A DNA stretch of 64,000 nt from assembly GCA_964384415.1 (NCBI GenBank), contig CAYLMV010000002.1, forward strand, positions 1 through 64,000, in the 5' to 3' direction. Both the position numbers and the translations under genes were made by a program. Every line of letters starts with the position of its first letter. Position 1 is the first letter of the stretch. Source of the DNA: JAGVPT01 sp964384415 (GTDB taxonomy: Bacteria; Bacteroidota; Ignavibacteria; UBA10030; UBA8401). This document shows, piece after piece, positions 1-8,757 of this stretch. The notes below the pieces were generated by a model. That model was not told the origin of the DNA. It searched no databases and worked only from the letters and a program-made list of their open reading frames with translations.

Positions 1-69
1 ACCATGATGTTGCTGCGAGGTCTGGGAATGCCGCTTCCGTGGATGATGATGGGAATGCAACACCGTTGA
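1..69 (+). CDS. 3' end of an unidentified Met-rich protein (partial)
   Basis: Reading frame 1 is open from the window edge to a TGA at 67-69. It gives a C-terminal tail of 22 residues with seven methionines (MMLLRG..PWMMMGMQHR). Met-rich tails are common in periplasmic copper-handling proteins, and the copper efflux genes lie next to it on the opposite strand in a convergent layout. The fragment is too short to identify a family, and chance reading of an AT-poor spacer is possible. Confidence 0.3.
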   Translation, partial: TMMLLRGLGMPLPWMMMGMQHR

Positions 70-172
70 AGTGGAAGATGGGTGATGGAAGAGGGAAAAT
101 GGTAGAAGTAGGAATTAAGAATTAGGAATCTAGCGCCGTGGTCTGGATGATTCTTAATTCATAATTCTTACT
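70..172. repeat. Purine-rich spacer and AATTAAGAATT-type inverted repeat
   Basis: The spacer holds a GATGGAAGAGGGAA word (84-97) that recurs in inverse orientation near 55591-55609. It also holds an imperfect inverted repeat with arms GAATTAAGAATTAGGAATC (about 113-131) and GATTCTTAATTC (about 149-160). The repeat lies between convergent genes and may act as a bidirectional transcription stop, although it is AT-rich rather than a classical GC hairpin. Confidence 0.4.
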
Positions 173-2413
173 TCATAATTTTCTTCTCTTCAGTCTCAGT
201 GAATTACTCACCACGCTCACTGAGCTAAATGCCATCGCTCCTGCGGCAATGGCCGGGTTCAACATTCCAAATGCGGCGAGCGGAATGCCGATCACATTGT
301 ACATGAAGGCCCAAAAAAGATTCTCCTTGATCGTCCGGACTGTTTGCCGCGAGAGTTCAATCGCTTCCAACACACCATGGATGTCCGATTTCAGAAGAGT
401 GATATCGGCCGACTCGATCGCGATATCGGTGCCGTTACCCATCGCGATGCTCACGTCTGCCTGAGCTAATGCCGGGGCATCGTTGATTCCATCCCCCACC
501 ATCGCGACAACTAACCCGCCCCGCTGCAAATCTTTGATGCGCCCAGCCTTCTCATGCGGCAACACTCCGGCGAAGTGCCGGCCAATGCCCGCATCCTTCG
601 CAATCCTCGCCGCTACGAGTTCGTGATCTCCTGTCAACATCACCGTCGTAATTCCCATCTTTTCGAGCCGGGAAATCGTCTCCGTCACGCCCGGTTTTAT
701 TCTGTCGGAGATGTAGTAAGCACCCGACAGTTTTCCATCAACAGCGATGAACACGGGCGTCTTTCCTTGCTCGGCCATTGCCTTCATCGAAGATTGGGCG
801 TCATCAGTTGCCACCGAACTCGCCTCAAGAAATTCTATCTTCCCCACTTGTGTTTTGGCGCCGTCAACCAATCCGGAAATGCCGCGCCCCTCATGATTTT
901 CGAACGACTCTATCTGCCGCGACAGTGGAATATTCTCACCGTTTGCGTATTGAACGATCGCACGGGCGATCGGGTGTTCAGACCTGTCTTCGATTGAGGC
1001 CGATAACGCGATCAAACGCTTCCTGTCCGATCCCCCGAAAACAATCACATCAGAAACGGTCAGTTTCCCTTCCGTGAGAGTCCCTGTCTTGTCGAACACG
1101 ATCGTATTGATCTTGTGAGCCCTCTCGAGGCTCAGTGCGTTTTTAATCAGCACGCCTAACGAAGCACCCCTTCCGGTTCCGACGATGATCGCCGTGGGAG
1201 TAGCAAGTCCAAGCGCGCATGGGCAGGCAATGATCAACACTGCGACGAAATTAATCATGGCAAAGGAAAAGCCGATCCCAATGACAAAATACCAGACAAA
1301 GAATGTTACGAGTGCGATGCCGATGACGGAAGGAACAAAGACTGAAGCGATTGAGTCCGCCAAACTCTGTATCGACGCCTTGGACCCCTGAGCCTCTTCG
1401 ACGAGCCTTGCGATTTGGGCGATCACGGTCTCCCGCCCTACCGCTGTCGCGCGAAAAGCAATGCTCCCGTTTTTATTCATCGTCGCGCCGACAACCTTCT
1501 GGCCGATTGTTTTCTCGACCGGGAAACTTTCTCCGGTCACCATCGACTCATCGATGGTTGTAAAACCCTCGGTGATAATTCCGTCGACGGGTATCTTCTC
1601 GCCCGGCCTTACCCGAATTGTGTCTCCAACGGCCAGTTCCTCTATCTTGATCTCGACCTCAGCGTCGCCTCGAATCACTCTCGCCGTCTTCGGCTGTAGT
1701 CCCAATAATTTCTTGATCGCGTCGGAAGCCCTCCATTTCGCGCGGGCCTCGAGAAGCCTTCCGAGCAGAATGAGAGTAATAATTGCCACCGCGGAATCAA
1801 AATACACGGGCATTTCAGTATTCCCCTCTCCGAGCCATTGGGGAAAGAGAACGGCAAACGTGCTGTAGCCATATGCAACGCCTGTACCGATGGCAACAAG
1901 AGTGTTCATGTCTGCTGCAAAGTGCTTGCCGACCTGCCAGGCTAAGGCAAAAAATCTCTTGCCCGAAATGAACATGACGGGCGTGGCGGCGAGGAAAAGC
2001 AATCCGTTGATTTCCTGCGGCGACAAATGACTCAATCGGGTGAACCGCGACGTCATTTCCAGCATGCTCACAATTACGATGGGTAATGTAAAGATGAGGC
2101 TGAAAATGAAATCCTTTCTAAGCTGATCGTACGCAGCCTGCTGGTGGGAAATCTTCGTCCCGCCGAGAAGGCTCTTTTCCTCTTCCTCAGGCAAGAGAAG
2201 CTTGTAGCCCGCCTCCTCCACTGCAGCCGAGAGGACGCCGAGATTGGTCTTTTTGGCGTCGAATACCAACGAGACTTTTTCGGTCGCAAGGTTCACGTTG
2301 GCTTCTGTTACGCCATTCACCTTCTTGAGAGCCTTTTCAACCCTCAAAACGCAGCTGGCGCACGTCATCCCCTCGACGGGAATACTTAAAGTTGTAATTG
2401 GATTCTTGTCCAT
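173..2413 (-). CDS. copA: Copper-translocating P1B-type ATPase CopA
   Basis: A 746-aa inner-membrane pump that exports Cu(I) from the cytoplasm using ATP. From N to C it shows one HMA metal-binding domain with GMTCASC (about residues 15-21), eight predicted membrane segments, an actuator domain with TGES, the CPC metal-site motif in the sixth helix (about 396-398), the phosphorylation motif DKTGT (Asp about 440), the SEHP nucleotide-domain motif and GDGINDAPAL. The length is usual for single-HMA CopA. It is followed upstream by a CopZ-like chaperone 29 bp away and an AraC-type regulator carrying its own HMA-like domain, so the three probably form a copper-responsive unit. The CPC motif makes Cu/Ag the likely substrate; Zn/Cd pumps of the same superfamily usually differ in the sixth to eighth helices. 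Confidence 0.95.
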   Translation of the reverse strand: MDKNPITTLSIPVEGMTCASCVLRVEKALKKVNGVTEANVNLATEKVSLVFDAKKTNLGVLSAAVEEAGYKLLLPEEEEKSLLGGTKISHQQAAYDQLRKDFIFSLIFTLPIVIVSMLEMTSRFTRLSHLSPQEINGLLFLAATPVMFISGKRFFALAWQVGKHFAADMNTLVAIGTGVAYGYSTFAVLFPQWLGEGNTEMPVYFDSAVAIITLILLGRLLEARAKWRASDAIKKLLGLQPKTARVIRGDAEVEIKIEELAVGDTIRVRPGEKIPVDGIITEGFTTIDESMVTGESFPVEKTIGQKVVGATMNKNGSIAFRATAVGRETVIAQIARLVEEAQGSKASIQSLADSIASVFVPSVIGIALVTFFVWYFVIGIGFSFAMINFVAVLIIACPCALGLATPTAIIVGTGRGASLGVLIKNALSLERAHKINTIVFDKTGTLTEGKLTVSDVIVFGGSDRKRLIALSASIEDRSEHPIARAIVQYANGENIPLSRQIESFENHEGRGISGLVDGAKTQVGKIEFLEASSVATDDAQSSMKAMAEQGKTPVFIAVDGKLSGAYYISDRIKPGVTETISRLEKMGITTVMLTGDHELVAARIAKDAGIGRHFAGVLPHEKAGRIKDLQRGGLVVAMVGDGINDAPALAQADVSIAMGNGTDIAIESADITLLKSDIHGVLEAIELSRQTVRTIKENLFWAFMYNVIGIPLAAFGMLNPAIAAGAMAFSSVSVVSNSLRLKRRKL

Positions 2414-2442
2414 TTTTGTCCAGGATGTTCCGCCCGGTTCTC

Positions 2443-2652
2443 CTAGTTTATTCCGACAAGCTTGTAACCGGCTTCCTCTACTGCATGTTCGAGGATTTGC
2501 CTGGTAACCTTCGACTCATCATACTGAACTCGTGCCTTGCCGATCTGAACCTCTTCAACGACGACGTTCGCGATTTTGGCCAGCTCCTTTTTGACGCTCA
2601 TGACGCAATGACCGCATGTCATTCCCTCAATTTTCAGTTCCTGCGATTTCAT
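2443..2652 (-). CDS. copZ: CopZ-like copper chaperone (HMA domain)
   Basis: A 69-aa stand-alone heavy-metal-associated domain with the metal-binding loop GMTCGHC near residues 10-16 and the usual ferredoxin-like beta-alpha-beta length. Its expected role is to carry Cu(I) in the cytosol and hand it to CopA. It lies 29 bp upstream of copA on the same strand and has a clear AAGGAGG-type ribosome-binding site just before the ATG. Mercury-binding MerP has the same fold but normally carries a signal peptide, which is absent here. Confidence 0.9.
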   Translation of the reverse strand: MKSQELKIEGMTCGHCVMSVKKELAKIANVVVEEVQIGKARVQYDESKVTRQILEHAVEEAGYKLVGIN

Positions 2653-2757
2653 TTCGTTTCCTCCTTGATGAAGTGTGGTACTTCTGATTCGTAGGATAAA
2701 TATAGCACAATTCCCGAATCCATGCGTTACAGAATTTCCGGATTTTCTTATATGATT

Positions 2758-3378
2758 TTAGTGCGAACGGGATGACTGCTGCACTTTATCGAGCGGTTTC
2801 CGCTTGTTCTCTTTTATGGTCTTAAAATAGGAGGGGGTAAATCCGGTGGTCTTTTTGAATTGACTCGAGAGGTGTTGAACACTGCTGTAGCCCGTTTCGT
2901 ACGCGATCTCGCTCAGCGTCATTTCGTCATACACGAGGAGCTCCTTTACTCGTTCGATCCTCTGCAGGATCACGAATTTCTCAATTGTTATATTCTCAGT
3001 TGAAGAAAAGAGGCTGCTCAGATAATGATAGTCGTAGCCGAGTTCCTTTGCGATAAGCGTTGAATAGTTTTGAGTACGGACTTTTTCCAGGTTCCCGTGA
3101 TGCACAATTTTTATGATAAGCGTCTTGATCTGTTCGATGATTTTCACGTTCTTATCATCAATCAATGCAAAGCCGTTCAAATTAAGGGCCGCGCGGATCC
3201 TGGAGAAATCCGGTTTCTTCTTCGAAGCCACCACAACTTCTCCCAATTGAATGCTCCGCACATCAAGTCCAAGCCCTTCCATCTCCGCCTTCACGGTTCG
3301 TATGCATCTGTCGCAGACCATGTTTTTGACGTAAAGAGTCTCAGTGAAAACGCCGTGTCCCTCTTTTTTCTTTTCCAT
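2758..3378 (-). CDS. AraC-family regulator with N-terminal HMA-like metal-sensing domain
   Basis: A 206-aa protein. Residues about 12-75 resemble an HMA fold, with the pair of cysteines in MVCDRCIRTV placed where HMA domains bind metal. Residues about 100-190 form an AraC double helix-turn-helix (LSEIAYETGYSSVQHLSSQFKKTTGFTP is the typical second helix-turn-helix and signature). The usual AraC effector domain is missing, so the HMA-like part may sense copper or another soft metal directly. It sits about 105 bp upstream of copZ-copA on the same strand, which supports a role as their regulator. The regulatory direction and exact metal are inference. Confidence 0.85.
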   Translation of the reverse strand: MEKKKEGHGVFTETLYVKNMVCDRCIRTVKAEMEGLGLDVRSIQLGEVVVASKKKPDFSRIRAALNLNGFALIDDKNVKIIEQIKTLIIKIVHHGNLEKVRTQNYSTLIAKELGYDYHYLSSLFSSTENITIEKFVILQRIERVKELLVYDEMTLSEIAYETGYSSVQHLSSQFKKTTGFTPSYFKTIKENKRKPLDKVQQSSRSH

Positions 3379-3741
3379 TCCTCTGCCTTTTGAATTCCTC
3401 TATGGGATAAGTTGAAATTACATGAATTCCGCGACACACTCAAATTGCCATTACTGTTTTGGCAGTGATACTATGTGGAAGCCTGCTAGAACCGTGCGGG
3501 GATGACAAATCCGGGAATGCGTCATTCCCGAACGTTTCTGTCGGGAATCTTTTGGGGCACAAATCAAAATAATCAAACGGTAACGCCACCTGTTTTTACA
3601 AATAGGTCAGACATGAATGTCTGACCCACGATGTCATTACAATCACACTGTTCACTGATGATTGTTGATTGATCACTGTCTTTCCTTGCTTCCGTTCAAT
3701 CTCTTTCTTATTTTCTCATATCAATTTTAGAAAGAACCACA
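3379..3741. repeat. Gene-free spacer with two palindromic repeat elements
   Basis: This stretch between divergent genes contains CGGGAATG-CGT-CATTCCCG (3512-3530, an 8-3-8 hairpin), followed by CGAACGTTTCTGTCGGGAATC. It also holds GGTCAGACAT-GA-ATGTCTGACC (3605-3626, a 10-2-10 hairpin). Both look like dispersed repeats rather than operators. The remaining sequence should hold the promoters of the AraC regulator and glmM, but no clear promoter stands out. Confidence 0.6.
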
Positions 3742-5106
3742 ATGTCCTTGATGGTGAGCATCTCCGGCATCCGCGGTGTCGTCGGCGAATCCCTGACACC
3801 CGAAGTCGTCGTCCGGTACACAGCGGCATTTGCTGAATACTGCAATCGCGGTACAATCGTTGTCGGGCGAGATGGGCGGATCACCGGTTCATCCATCGCA
3901 CACATTGTCACATCAACCCTGCTCCAGATGGGATGCGAAGTCATCGCAATCGGCGTTTGCCCGACTCCGACTGTTGCACTCGCCGTGGAGAAGAAGAAAG
4001 CAGCCGGCGGTATTGCGGTGACGGCCAGCCACAATCCGATCCAGTGGAACGGCCTAAAGTTCATCGCTGCGAACGGAATGTTCCTCGACGCAGAGGAAAA
4101 CAAGAAATTCTGGCACATCGCCGATCGGGGCAGTTTCAGCTACGCGAGTTGGAACAAGCAGGGAAAGCACGCGGCCGCCGCCTCGTTCATCGATGACCAT
4201 ATCAATGCCGTCCTCGCCATTCCCTATCTCCATCCCGATCAGATCCGGCGGAAGAAATTGAAGGTGGTCCTCGATTGCGTCAATGCGGCGGGAGGCGTCA
4301 TTATACCGAAGCTTCTGCGTGAATTCGGCTGCGAGGTCATAGAGATGAATGCGGACATGAGCGGCGTCTTCGCCCATGCGCCGGAGCCGATACCGGAGAA
4401 CCTCACGGGGCTCTCCGAGCGCGTCGTCAAGGAAAAGGCCGACGTCGGCATTGCCGTCGACCCGGACGTCGACCGTCTCGTTTTCATTGACGAAAAAGGA
4501 AAGCCGTTCGTCGAAGAATATACCATTGCCTCCGCCGTCAAGTTTGTCCTCGACGCGGAAAAGAAGCTGGGGAGGGCGAATCACACCGTGGTCGTCAACC
4601 TATCGACGACCCGTGCGGTGGACGATATCGCGGCAATGTATGGCGCCGCTGTCGTCCGCACGCCGGTGGGTGAAATAAATGTTTCGTCAAAAATGAAGGC
4701 TCTTCACGCCGTCATCGGGGGCGAAGGTAGCGGCGGGGTGATTTTCCCGGCAGTTCACTACGGCCGCGACGCGGCTGTCGGCATCGGGCTTTTTCTTCAG
4801 CTTCTTGTGGATTTTGGAGGAAAAACTTCCGAGCTTAAGTCCAGCCTCCCCCAGTACACCATCGTCAAGAGCAAGATCGAGCTCGGCTCACTCAAGCCGG
4901 ACGTCATCTTATCAAAACTAGCCGGCGACTATTCCAAGACGGAACGGACCAACAACGATGACGGCCTGAAGATTGATTTCGCTTCGTCGTGGGTTCACTT
5001 AAGAAAGTCGAATACTGAACCGATCATCCGTATTATCGCCGAGGCACGAACGCACGAAGAGGCGACGACACTCGCCGAGCGGTTCAAAAATGAAATCCTT
5101 GCATGA
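3742..5106 (+). CDS. glmM: Phosphoglucosamine mutase / phosphohexomutase
   Basis: A 454-aa alpha-D-phosphohexomutase. The active-site phosphoserine lies in TASHNP (about residues 93-98), the metal-binding loop is DPDVDR (about 240-245), and the sugar-binding loop GGEGSGG is near 329-335. The family interconverts hexose 6- and 1-phosphates. GlmM makes glucosamine-1-phosphate for peptidoglycan and LPS precursors. The length fits both GlmM and phosphomannomutase/phosphoglucomutase (ManB), which cannot be separated reliably by eye. It is the first gene of a plus-strand run that continues with the small EutN-like gene 54 bp downstream. Confidence 0.85.
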   Translation: MSLMVSISGIRGVVGESLTPEVVVRYTAAFAEYCNRGTIVVGRDGRITGSSIAHIVTSTLLQMGCEVIAIGVCPTPTVALAVEKKKAAGGIAVTASHNPIQWNGLKFIAANGMFLDAEENKKFWHIADRGSFSYASWNKQGKHAAAASFIDDHINAVLAIPYLHPDQIRRKKLKVVLDCVNAAGGVIIPKLLREFGCEVIEMNADMSGVFAHAPEPIPENLTGLSERVVKEKADVGIAVDPDVDRLVFIDEKGKPFVEEYTIASAVKFVLDAEKKLGRANHTVVVNLSTTRAVDDIAAMYGAAVVRTPVGEINVSSKMKALHAVIGGEGSGGVIFPAVHYGRDAAVGIGLFLQLLVDFGGKTSELKSSLPQYTIVKSKIELGSLKPDVILSKLAGDYSKTERTNNDDGLKIDFASSWVHLRKSNTEPIIRIIAEARTHEEATTLAERFKNEILA

Positions 5107-5160
5107 TAGCCGTGCCGCGTTGGTAACAGAACCTCATCATCCCGATGGAGCAGCAAAAGT

Positions 5161-5436
5161 TTGATACTCTGCAAAGTGACTGGCACAATTGTTTCAACTC
5201 AGAAGAGTCTCACGCTGAAGGACTACAAGCTTCTTCTCGTGCGGCCGATTGACCTCGACGGGAAATCTATCGGCAAAGATATCCTCGCCGTCGATTCCGT
5301 CGATGCCGGGGTGAACGATACCGTGTTGATCATCCAGGAAGGTGCCGGGGCGCAGCAAGTGTTGAAGAGAAAAGATATGCCCGTCCATACCGTTATTGTC
5401 GCAGTTGTCGACGGTCTGGATCTTGTGATTCACTGA
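5161..5436 (+). CDS. EutN/CcmL-family shell protein (lone)
   Basis: A 91-aa protein of the EutN/CcmL beta-barrel family that forms pentameric vertices of bacterial microcompartments. The start is TTG: the resulting N-terminus MILCKVTGTIVSTQK aligns with the usual MI..RV.GTVV.T.K beginning, and a GGAG lies 12 nt upstream. The characteristic LLLVRPID segment and the C-terminal VVAVVDGLDL are present. No hexameric shell protein or encapsulated enzyme is nearby. The gene lies between glmM and dprA in a housekeeping run, so a role outside a compartment is possible. Confidence 0.85.
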   Translation: MILCKVTGTIVSTQKSLTLKDYKLLLVRPIDLDGKSIGKDILAVDSVDAGVNDTVLIIQEGAGAQQVLKRKDMPVHTVIVAVVDGLDLVIH

Positions 5437-5474
5437 AGGTCTCAGGGGACCTCGCCTTAACGATTCAAACACCA

Positions 5475-6593
5475 ATGCCCGATCATCGTTCGCAAAGCGG
5501 GATCAATGTCCTTGATCTGCTGCGGCTTTCCGCAATTCCCGGCGTCGGGACAAACAGGCTGAGAGCGCTCATCTCGCATTTCGGTTCGCCGACGGCGGCG
5601 CTCGCGGCCTCACCGCTGGATCTCGCCCGAGTCGAGGGGATTGAAAAAAGGCTCGCTTCAACAATCGCGCACTTTGACGGAAGCGGGACTTTCGCGGAGG
5701 AACAGCTGTCGCTCCTCAACAAAGTGAACGGCCGCATCGTCACATTCTGGGACGAGGAATATCCGGAGTACCTCCGAAAAATCTACGACCCTCCCCCCTT
5801 CGTTTTTGTCCGGGGGACAATCGAGCAGAACGATCGATTCTCGATCGCCATTGTGGGAACGAGGCTTCCCTCCCAGTACGGCAGGCTGATGGCCGAACGC
5901 TTTGCACAAGAACTTTCCGAGAAGGGAATTGCGATTGTCAGCGGATTGGCGAGGGGCATCGATACCATTGCCCACTCTTCGAGTTTGAGATCAGGAGGGC
6001 GGACAATCGCCGTGATCGGGTCCGGCATCGACATCATCTATCCGCCCGAGAACCAGCGCCTTGCCGAACAGATCGAGAACCATGGAGCGATCGTATCCGA
6101 ATATTACATGGGCGCAGCGCCCGACGCCGGCAATTTCCCAAGGCGAAATCGGCTGGTAAGCGGGATGACTCTCGGGACGCTCATTGTCGAGACTCCCGAG
6201 AATGGCGGAGCCATGATCACCGCCTCGACCGCGCTTGATCAGAACCGAGAACTCTTCTGCATTCCAGGCAACATCACGGAAAAGAACAGCATCGGGACGA
6301 ACCTCCTCATTCGCGACGGAAGGGCCAAGCTTGTCGTTACCGTCGACGACATCCTCGCAGAATTAGAGCCTGCCTTGCGTCCTATTCTTAAAAGGAGCAT
6401 CCCCCAGATTCCGGTACAGCTCTCTGTCTTTGAGCTGCGTCTTCTTGATCTGCTAAATTCCGAACCACAGCACATCGACTCCCTCGCCGAAAAGTCGGGA
6501 CTCTCGATGCCCGACACGCTGGTGAACATGTTGGGATTGGAATTCAAAGGGATGGCTAAACAGCTTGCAGGCAAAATGTTCGTGAAGTTGTAA
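5475..6593 (+). CDS. dprA: DNA-processing protein DprA/Smf
   Basis: A 372-aa cytoplasmic protein that binds single-stranded DNA and loads RecA during natural transformation. The N-terminus (residues about 12-75) has a helix-hairpin-helix/SAM-like part (AIPGVGTNRLRALI). The central Rossmann-like DprA domain shows SGLARGIDTIAH, GSGIDIIYPPEN and FPRRNRLVSGM. The C-terminal 60 residues fit the winged-helix DML1-like domain. The length is usual. It follows the EutN gene by 38 bp and precedes DUF3109 and rpoN on the same strand. Confidence 0.95.
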   Translation: MPDHRSQSGINVLDLLRLSAIPGVGTNRLRALISHFGSPTAALAASPLDLARVEGIEKRLASTIAHFDGSGTFAEEQLSLLNKVNGRIVTFWDEEYPEYLRKIYDPPPFVFVRGTIEQNDRFSIAIVGTRLPSQYGRLMAERFAQELSEKGIAIVSGLARGIDTIAHSSSLRSGGRTIAVIGSGIDIIYPPENQRLAEQIENHGAIVSEYYMGAAPDAGNFPRRNRLVSGMTLGTLIVETPENGGAMITASTALDQNRELFCIPGNITEKNSIGTNLLIRDGRAKLVVTVDDILAELEPALRPILKRSIPQIPVQLSVFELRLLDLLNSEPQHIDSLAEKSGLSMPDTLVNMLGLEFKGMAKQLAGKMFVKL

Positions 6594-6696
6594 ATTGTTC
6601 TTGACATCAGACTTCCCCATACAAATATCACGCCAAAAAACCTTTGTTCTTTGCCCGAAATACTCTATCTTGATGTCAAGCCTAACCTCAACTGTT

Positions 6697-7272
6697 ATGA
6701 TAATCATCGATGAAATAGCCGTCGATCCAAAAGTGCCTCAAATGCACTTTGCCTGCGACCTTGGAGTCTGTAAGGGTGCGTGTTGCACTCTTAAGGGAGG
6801 CCGCGGAGCGCCCGTCACCGATGAAGAAGTCGAAGAGATCTATCGTGCGTATCCAACAGTGAAAAAATACCTTCCGGAGGAGCATAAGAATTGGATCATC
6901 GACCACGGACTGGTCGAAGGGGAACCGGGAAGGTATGCGACACAATGCAAAGACGAAGAAGCTTGTGTCTTCGTATTTTACGAAGATGGAATCGCCAAGT
7001 GTTCGTTTGAAAAGGGATTTAACAACGGAGAAATTCAATGGCGAAAGCCGATCTCGTGCCACCTCTTTCCATTGCGGGCAGGAAACGGGTCTGAATTGAG
7101 GTTTGAGTACCTGAGCGAATGTGAACCCGCGTTTACCAAAGGAATCCGGGACAATGTCCCCCTGTTCAAATTCCTGAAAGATGTCTTGGAGCGCGAGTAC
7201 GGCGTCGAATGGTACGAGCGCTTTGAGACTGTCTGCGAGCAGCAAACGGGCAATTCAGAAGAGGGGGAGTAG
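6697..7272 (+). CDS. DUF3109 family cysteine-rich protein
   Basis: A 191-aa protein when started at the ATG at 6697 (MIIIDEIAVDP). The frame is open further upstream to about 6595, but that stretch has no family-like sequence. The family hallmark is the N-terminal cysteine cluster CDLGVCKGACC, with further cysteines in CKDEEACVF, CSFEKG, SCHLFPLR and SECEPAF. This suggests bound metal, similar to the YkgJ-type zinc/iron-chelating proteins. The function is unknown. It ends 6 bp before rpoN, so the two are probably co-transcribed. Confidence 0.85.
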   Translation: MIIIDEIAVDPKVPQMHFACDLGVCKGACCTLKGGRGAPVTDEEVEEIYRAYPTVKKYLPEEHKNWIIDHGLVEGEPGRYATQCKDEEACVFVFYEDGIAKCSFEKGFNNGEIQWRKPISCHLFPLRAGNGSELRFEYLSECEPAFTKGIRDNVPLFKFLKDVLEREYGVEWYERFETVCEQQTGNSEEGE

Positions 7273-7278
7273 GATCGT

Positions 7279-8736
7279 ATGCTTCAAATTTCACAGCAGC
7301 AACGCCTGCTTCAGAAGCTCACCCCTCAGCAAATCCAGTACCTCAAGCTCCTTCAACTCCCGACCATCGCCCTCGAACAACGAATCAAAACAGAGCTCGA
7401 ACAAAATCCTCTCCTTGAAGAAGGAATTGAGGATGATCTGGAGCAGAACCAGGAAGACGCCGAGATCGAAGTTCCGGAGTCTGAAGATCTGGTGAAGAGC
7501 GAAGCGGAGCTGAAGAAAGAAAAAGACGAAGAGTTCAGTTTCGAGGATTTTGTCAACGATGATCACGGCGATTCCCCCAGAGTCAGCGCCCCGCAGGACG
7601 ATGAAGAGCGCGATGAAATTCCGATCTCTGCTCCCGAAGCGCTCACACAAAAACTCACGGCGCAGCTCCAGCTCGCTGACCTGACGGATGTGGGGATGCT
7701 CGTTGCCGATGAAATTATCGGCAACATCGACGAGGATGGGTATTTGCGCCGCGATCTTAGCCTGATTGTCCAGGACCTCAACCTCTCGCAGAATCTCAAT
7801 CTGACCGTCACACAGGCGGAGCTTGTGTTGAAACGAATCCAGCGGCTCGAGCCGGTGGGCATCGGTTCGAGGACCCTTCAGGAGTGCCTCCTCGTGCAGC
7901 TGGAGGCGCGGAATTTCGATCCGCACCTCAAGGAGATCGCGCACCTGATGCTTGAGAAGTACTTTGATGAATTCACCAAGAAGCATTTCGAACAGTTATC
8001 CAAATTGCTCGGGATACCCCTCCCCGAAGTCAAGGACGTGCTCGATCTTGTCTCGCACCTCGATCCAAAGCCGGGCGAGGGAGAAATCACGACGCAGGAA
8101 AACTATATCACCGTCGATTTCATCGTCCACTTCGAAGACGGCGAATTCATCATCCAATTGAACGACAAGAACGTCCCGCCGCTGCGGATCAACAAAGAGT
8201 ACCGCGAGCTGATGTCGCGGAAGAAGAAAAACGGCGTCAGCACGGAGACGAAGACCTTCATCCGGCAGAAATTTGAAGCCGCGAAATGGTTCATCGCCTC
8301 CATCTACCAGCGGAGAGATACGATGCTTCGTGTCATGCGGACGATCGTCGATAAGCAGCGTGATTTTTTTGAGGTGGGCGAAGGGCTGAAGCCGATGATC
8401 TACAAGGATATCGCCGAAGTCATTAAGATGGATATCTCGACCATCAGCCGCGTCGTCAACGGAAAGTACGTCCAGACAGATTTCGGCGTCTACGAGTTGC
8501 GGCATTTTTTCAGCGAAGGAATCAGCACACAGAGCGGCGAGGATGTCTCCAACAAGGAAGTGAAGCTGAGAATTAAAGAAATCCTGGAGTCGGAAGACCC
8601 TCACAAGCCACTGAGCGACGACCGCATCGCCGAGATCCTCAACGAGCGGGGGTTCAACATCGCCCGCCGGACGGTTGCCAAATACCGTGAATCGATGATG
8701 ATCCCGGTCGCCCGCCTTCGAAGAAGAATTTCATAG
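7279..8736 (+). CDS. rpoN: RNA polymerase sigma-54 factor
   Basis: A 485-aa sigma-54. It has the glutamine-rich N-terminal activator-interacting region (QQQRLLQKLTPQQIQYLKLLQLP), an acidic region II (about residues 40-110), the core-binding domain, and the C-terminal DNA-binding domain ending in the RpoN box ARRTVAKYRE (about 461-470). It directs transcription from -24/-12 promoters and needs an AAA+ enhancer-binding partner, none of which is encoded in this window. It lies 21 bp upstream of hslV. Confidence 0.97.
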   Translation: MLQISQQQRLLQKLTPQQIQYLKLLQLPTIALEQRIKTELEQNPLLEEGIEDDLEQNQEDAEIEVPESEDLVKSEAELKKEKDEEFSFEDFVNDDHGDSPRVSAPQDDEERDEIPISAPEALTQKLTAQLQLADLTDVGMLVADEIIGNIDEDGYLRRDLSLIVQDLNLSQNLNLTVTQAELVLKRIQRLEPVGIGSRTLQECLLVQLEARNFDPHLKEIAHLMLEKYFDEFTKKHFEQLSKLLGIPLPEVKDVLDLVSHLDPKPGEGEITTQENYITVDFIVHFEDGEFIIQLNDKNVPPLRINKEYRELMSRKKKNGVSTETKTFIRQKFEAAKWFIASIYQRRDTMLRVMRTIVDKQRDFFEVGEGLKPMIYKDIAEVIKMDISTISRVVNGKYVQTDFGVYELRHFFSEGISTQSGEDVSNKEVKLRIKEILESEDPHKPLSDDRIAEILNERGFNIARRTVAKYRESMMIPVARLRRRIS

Positions 8737-8757
8737 AACTTTATCATTTGCCCTCAT

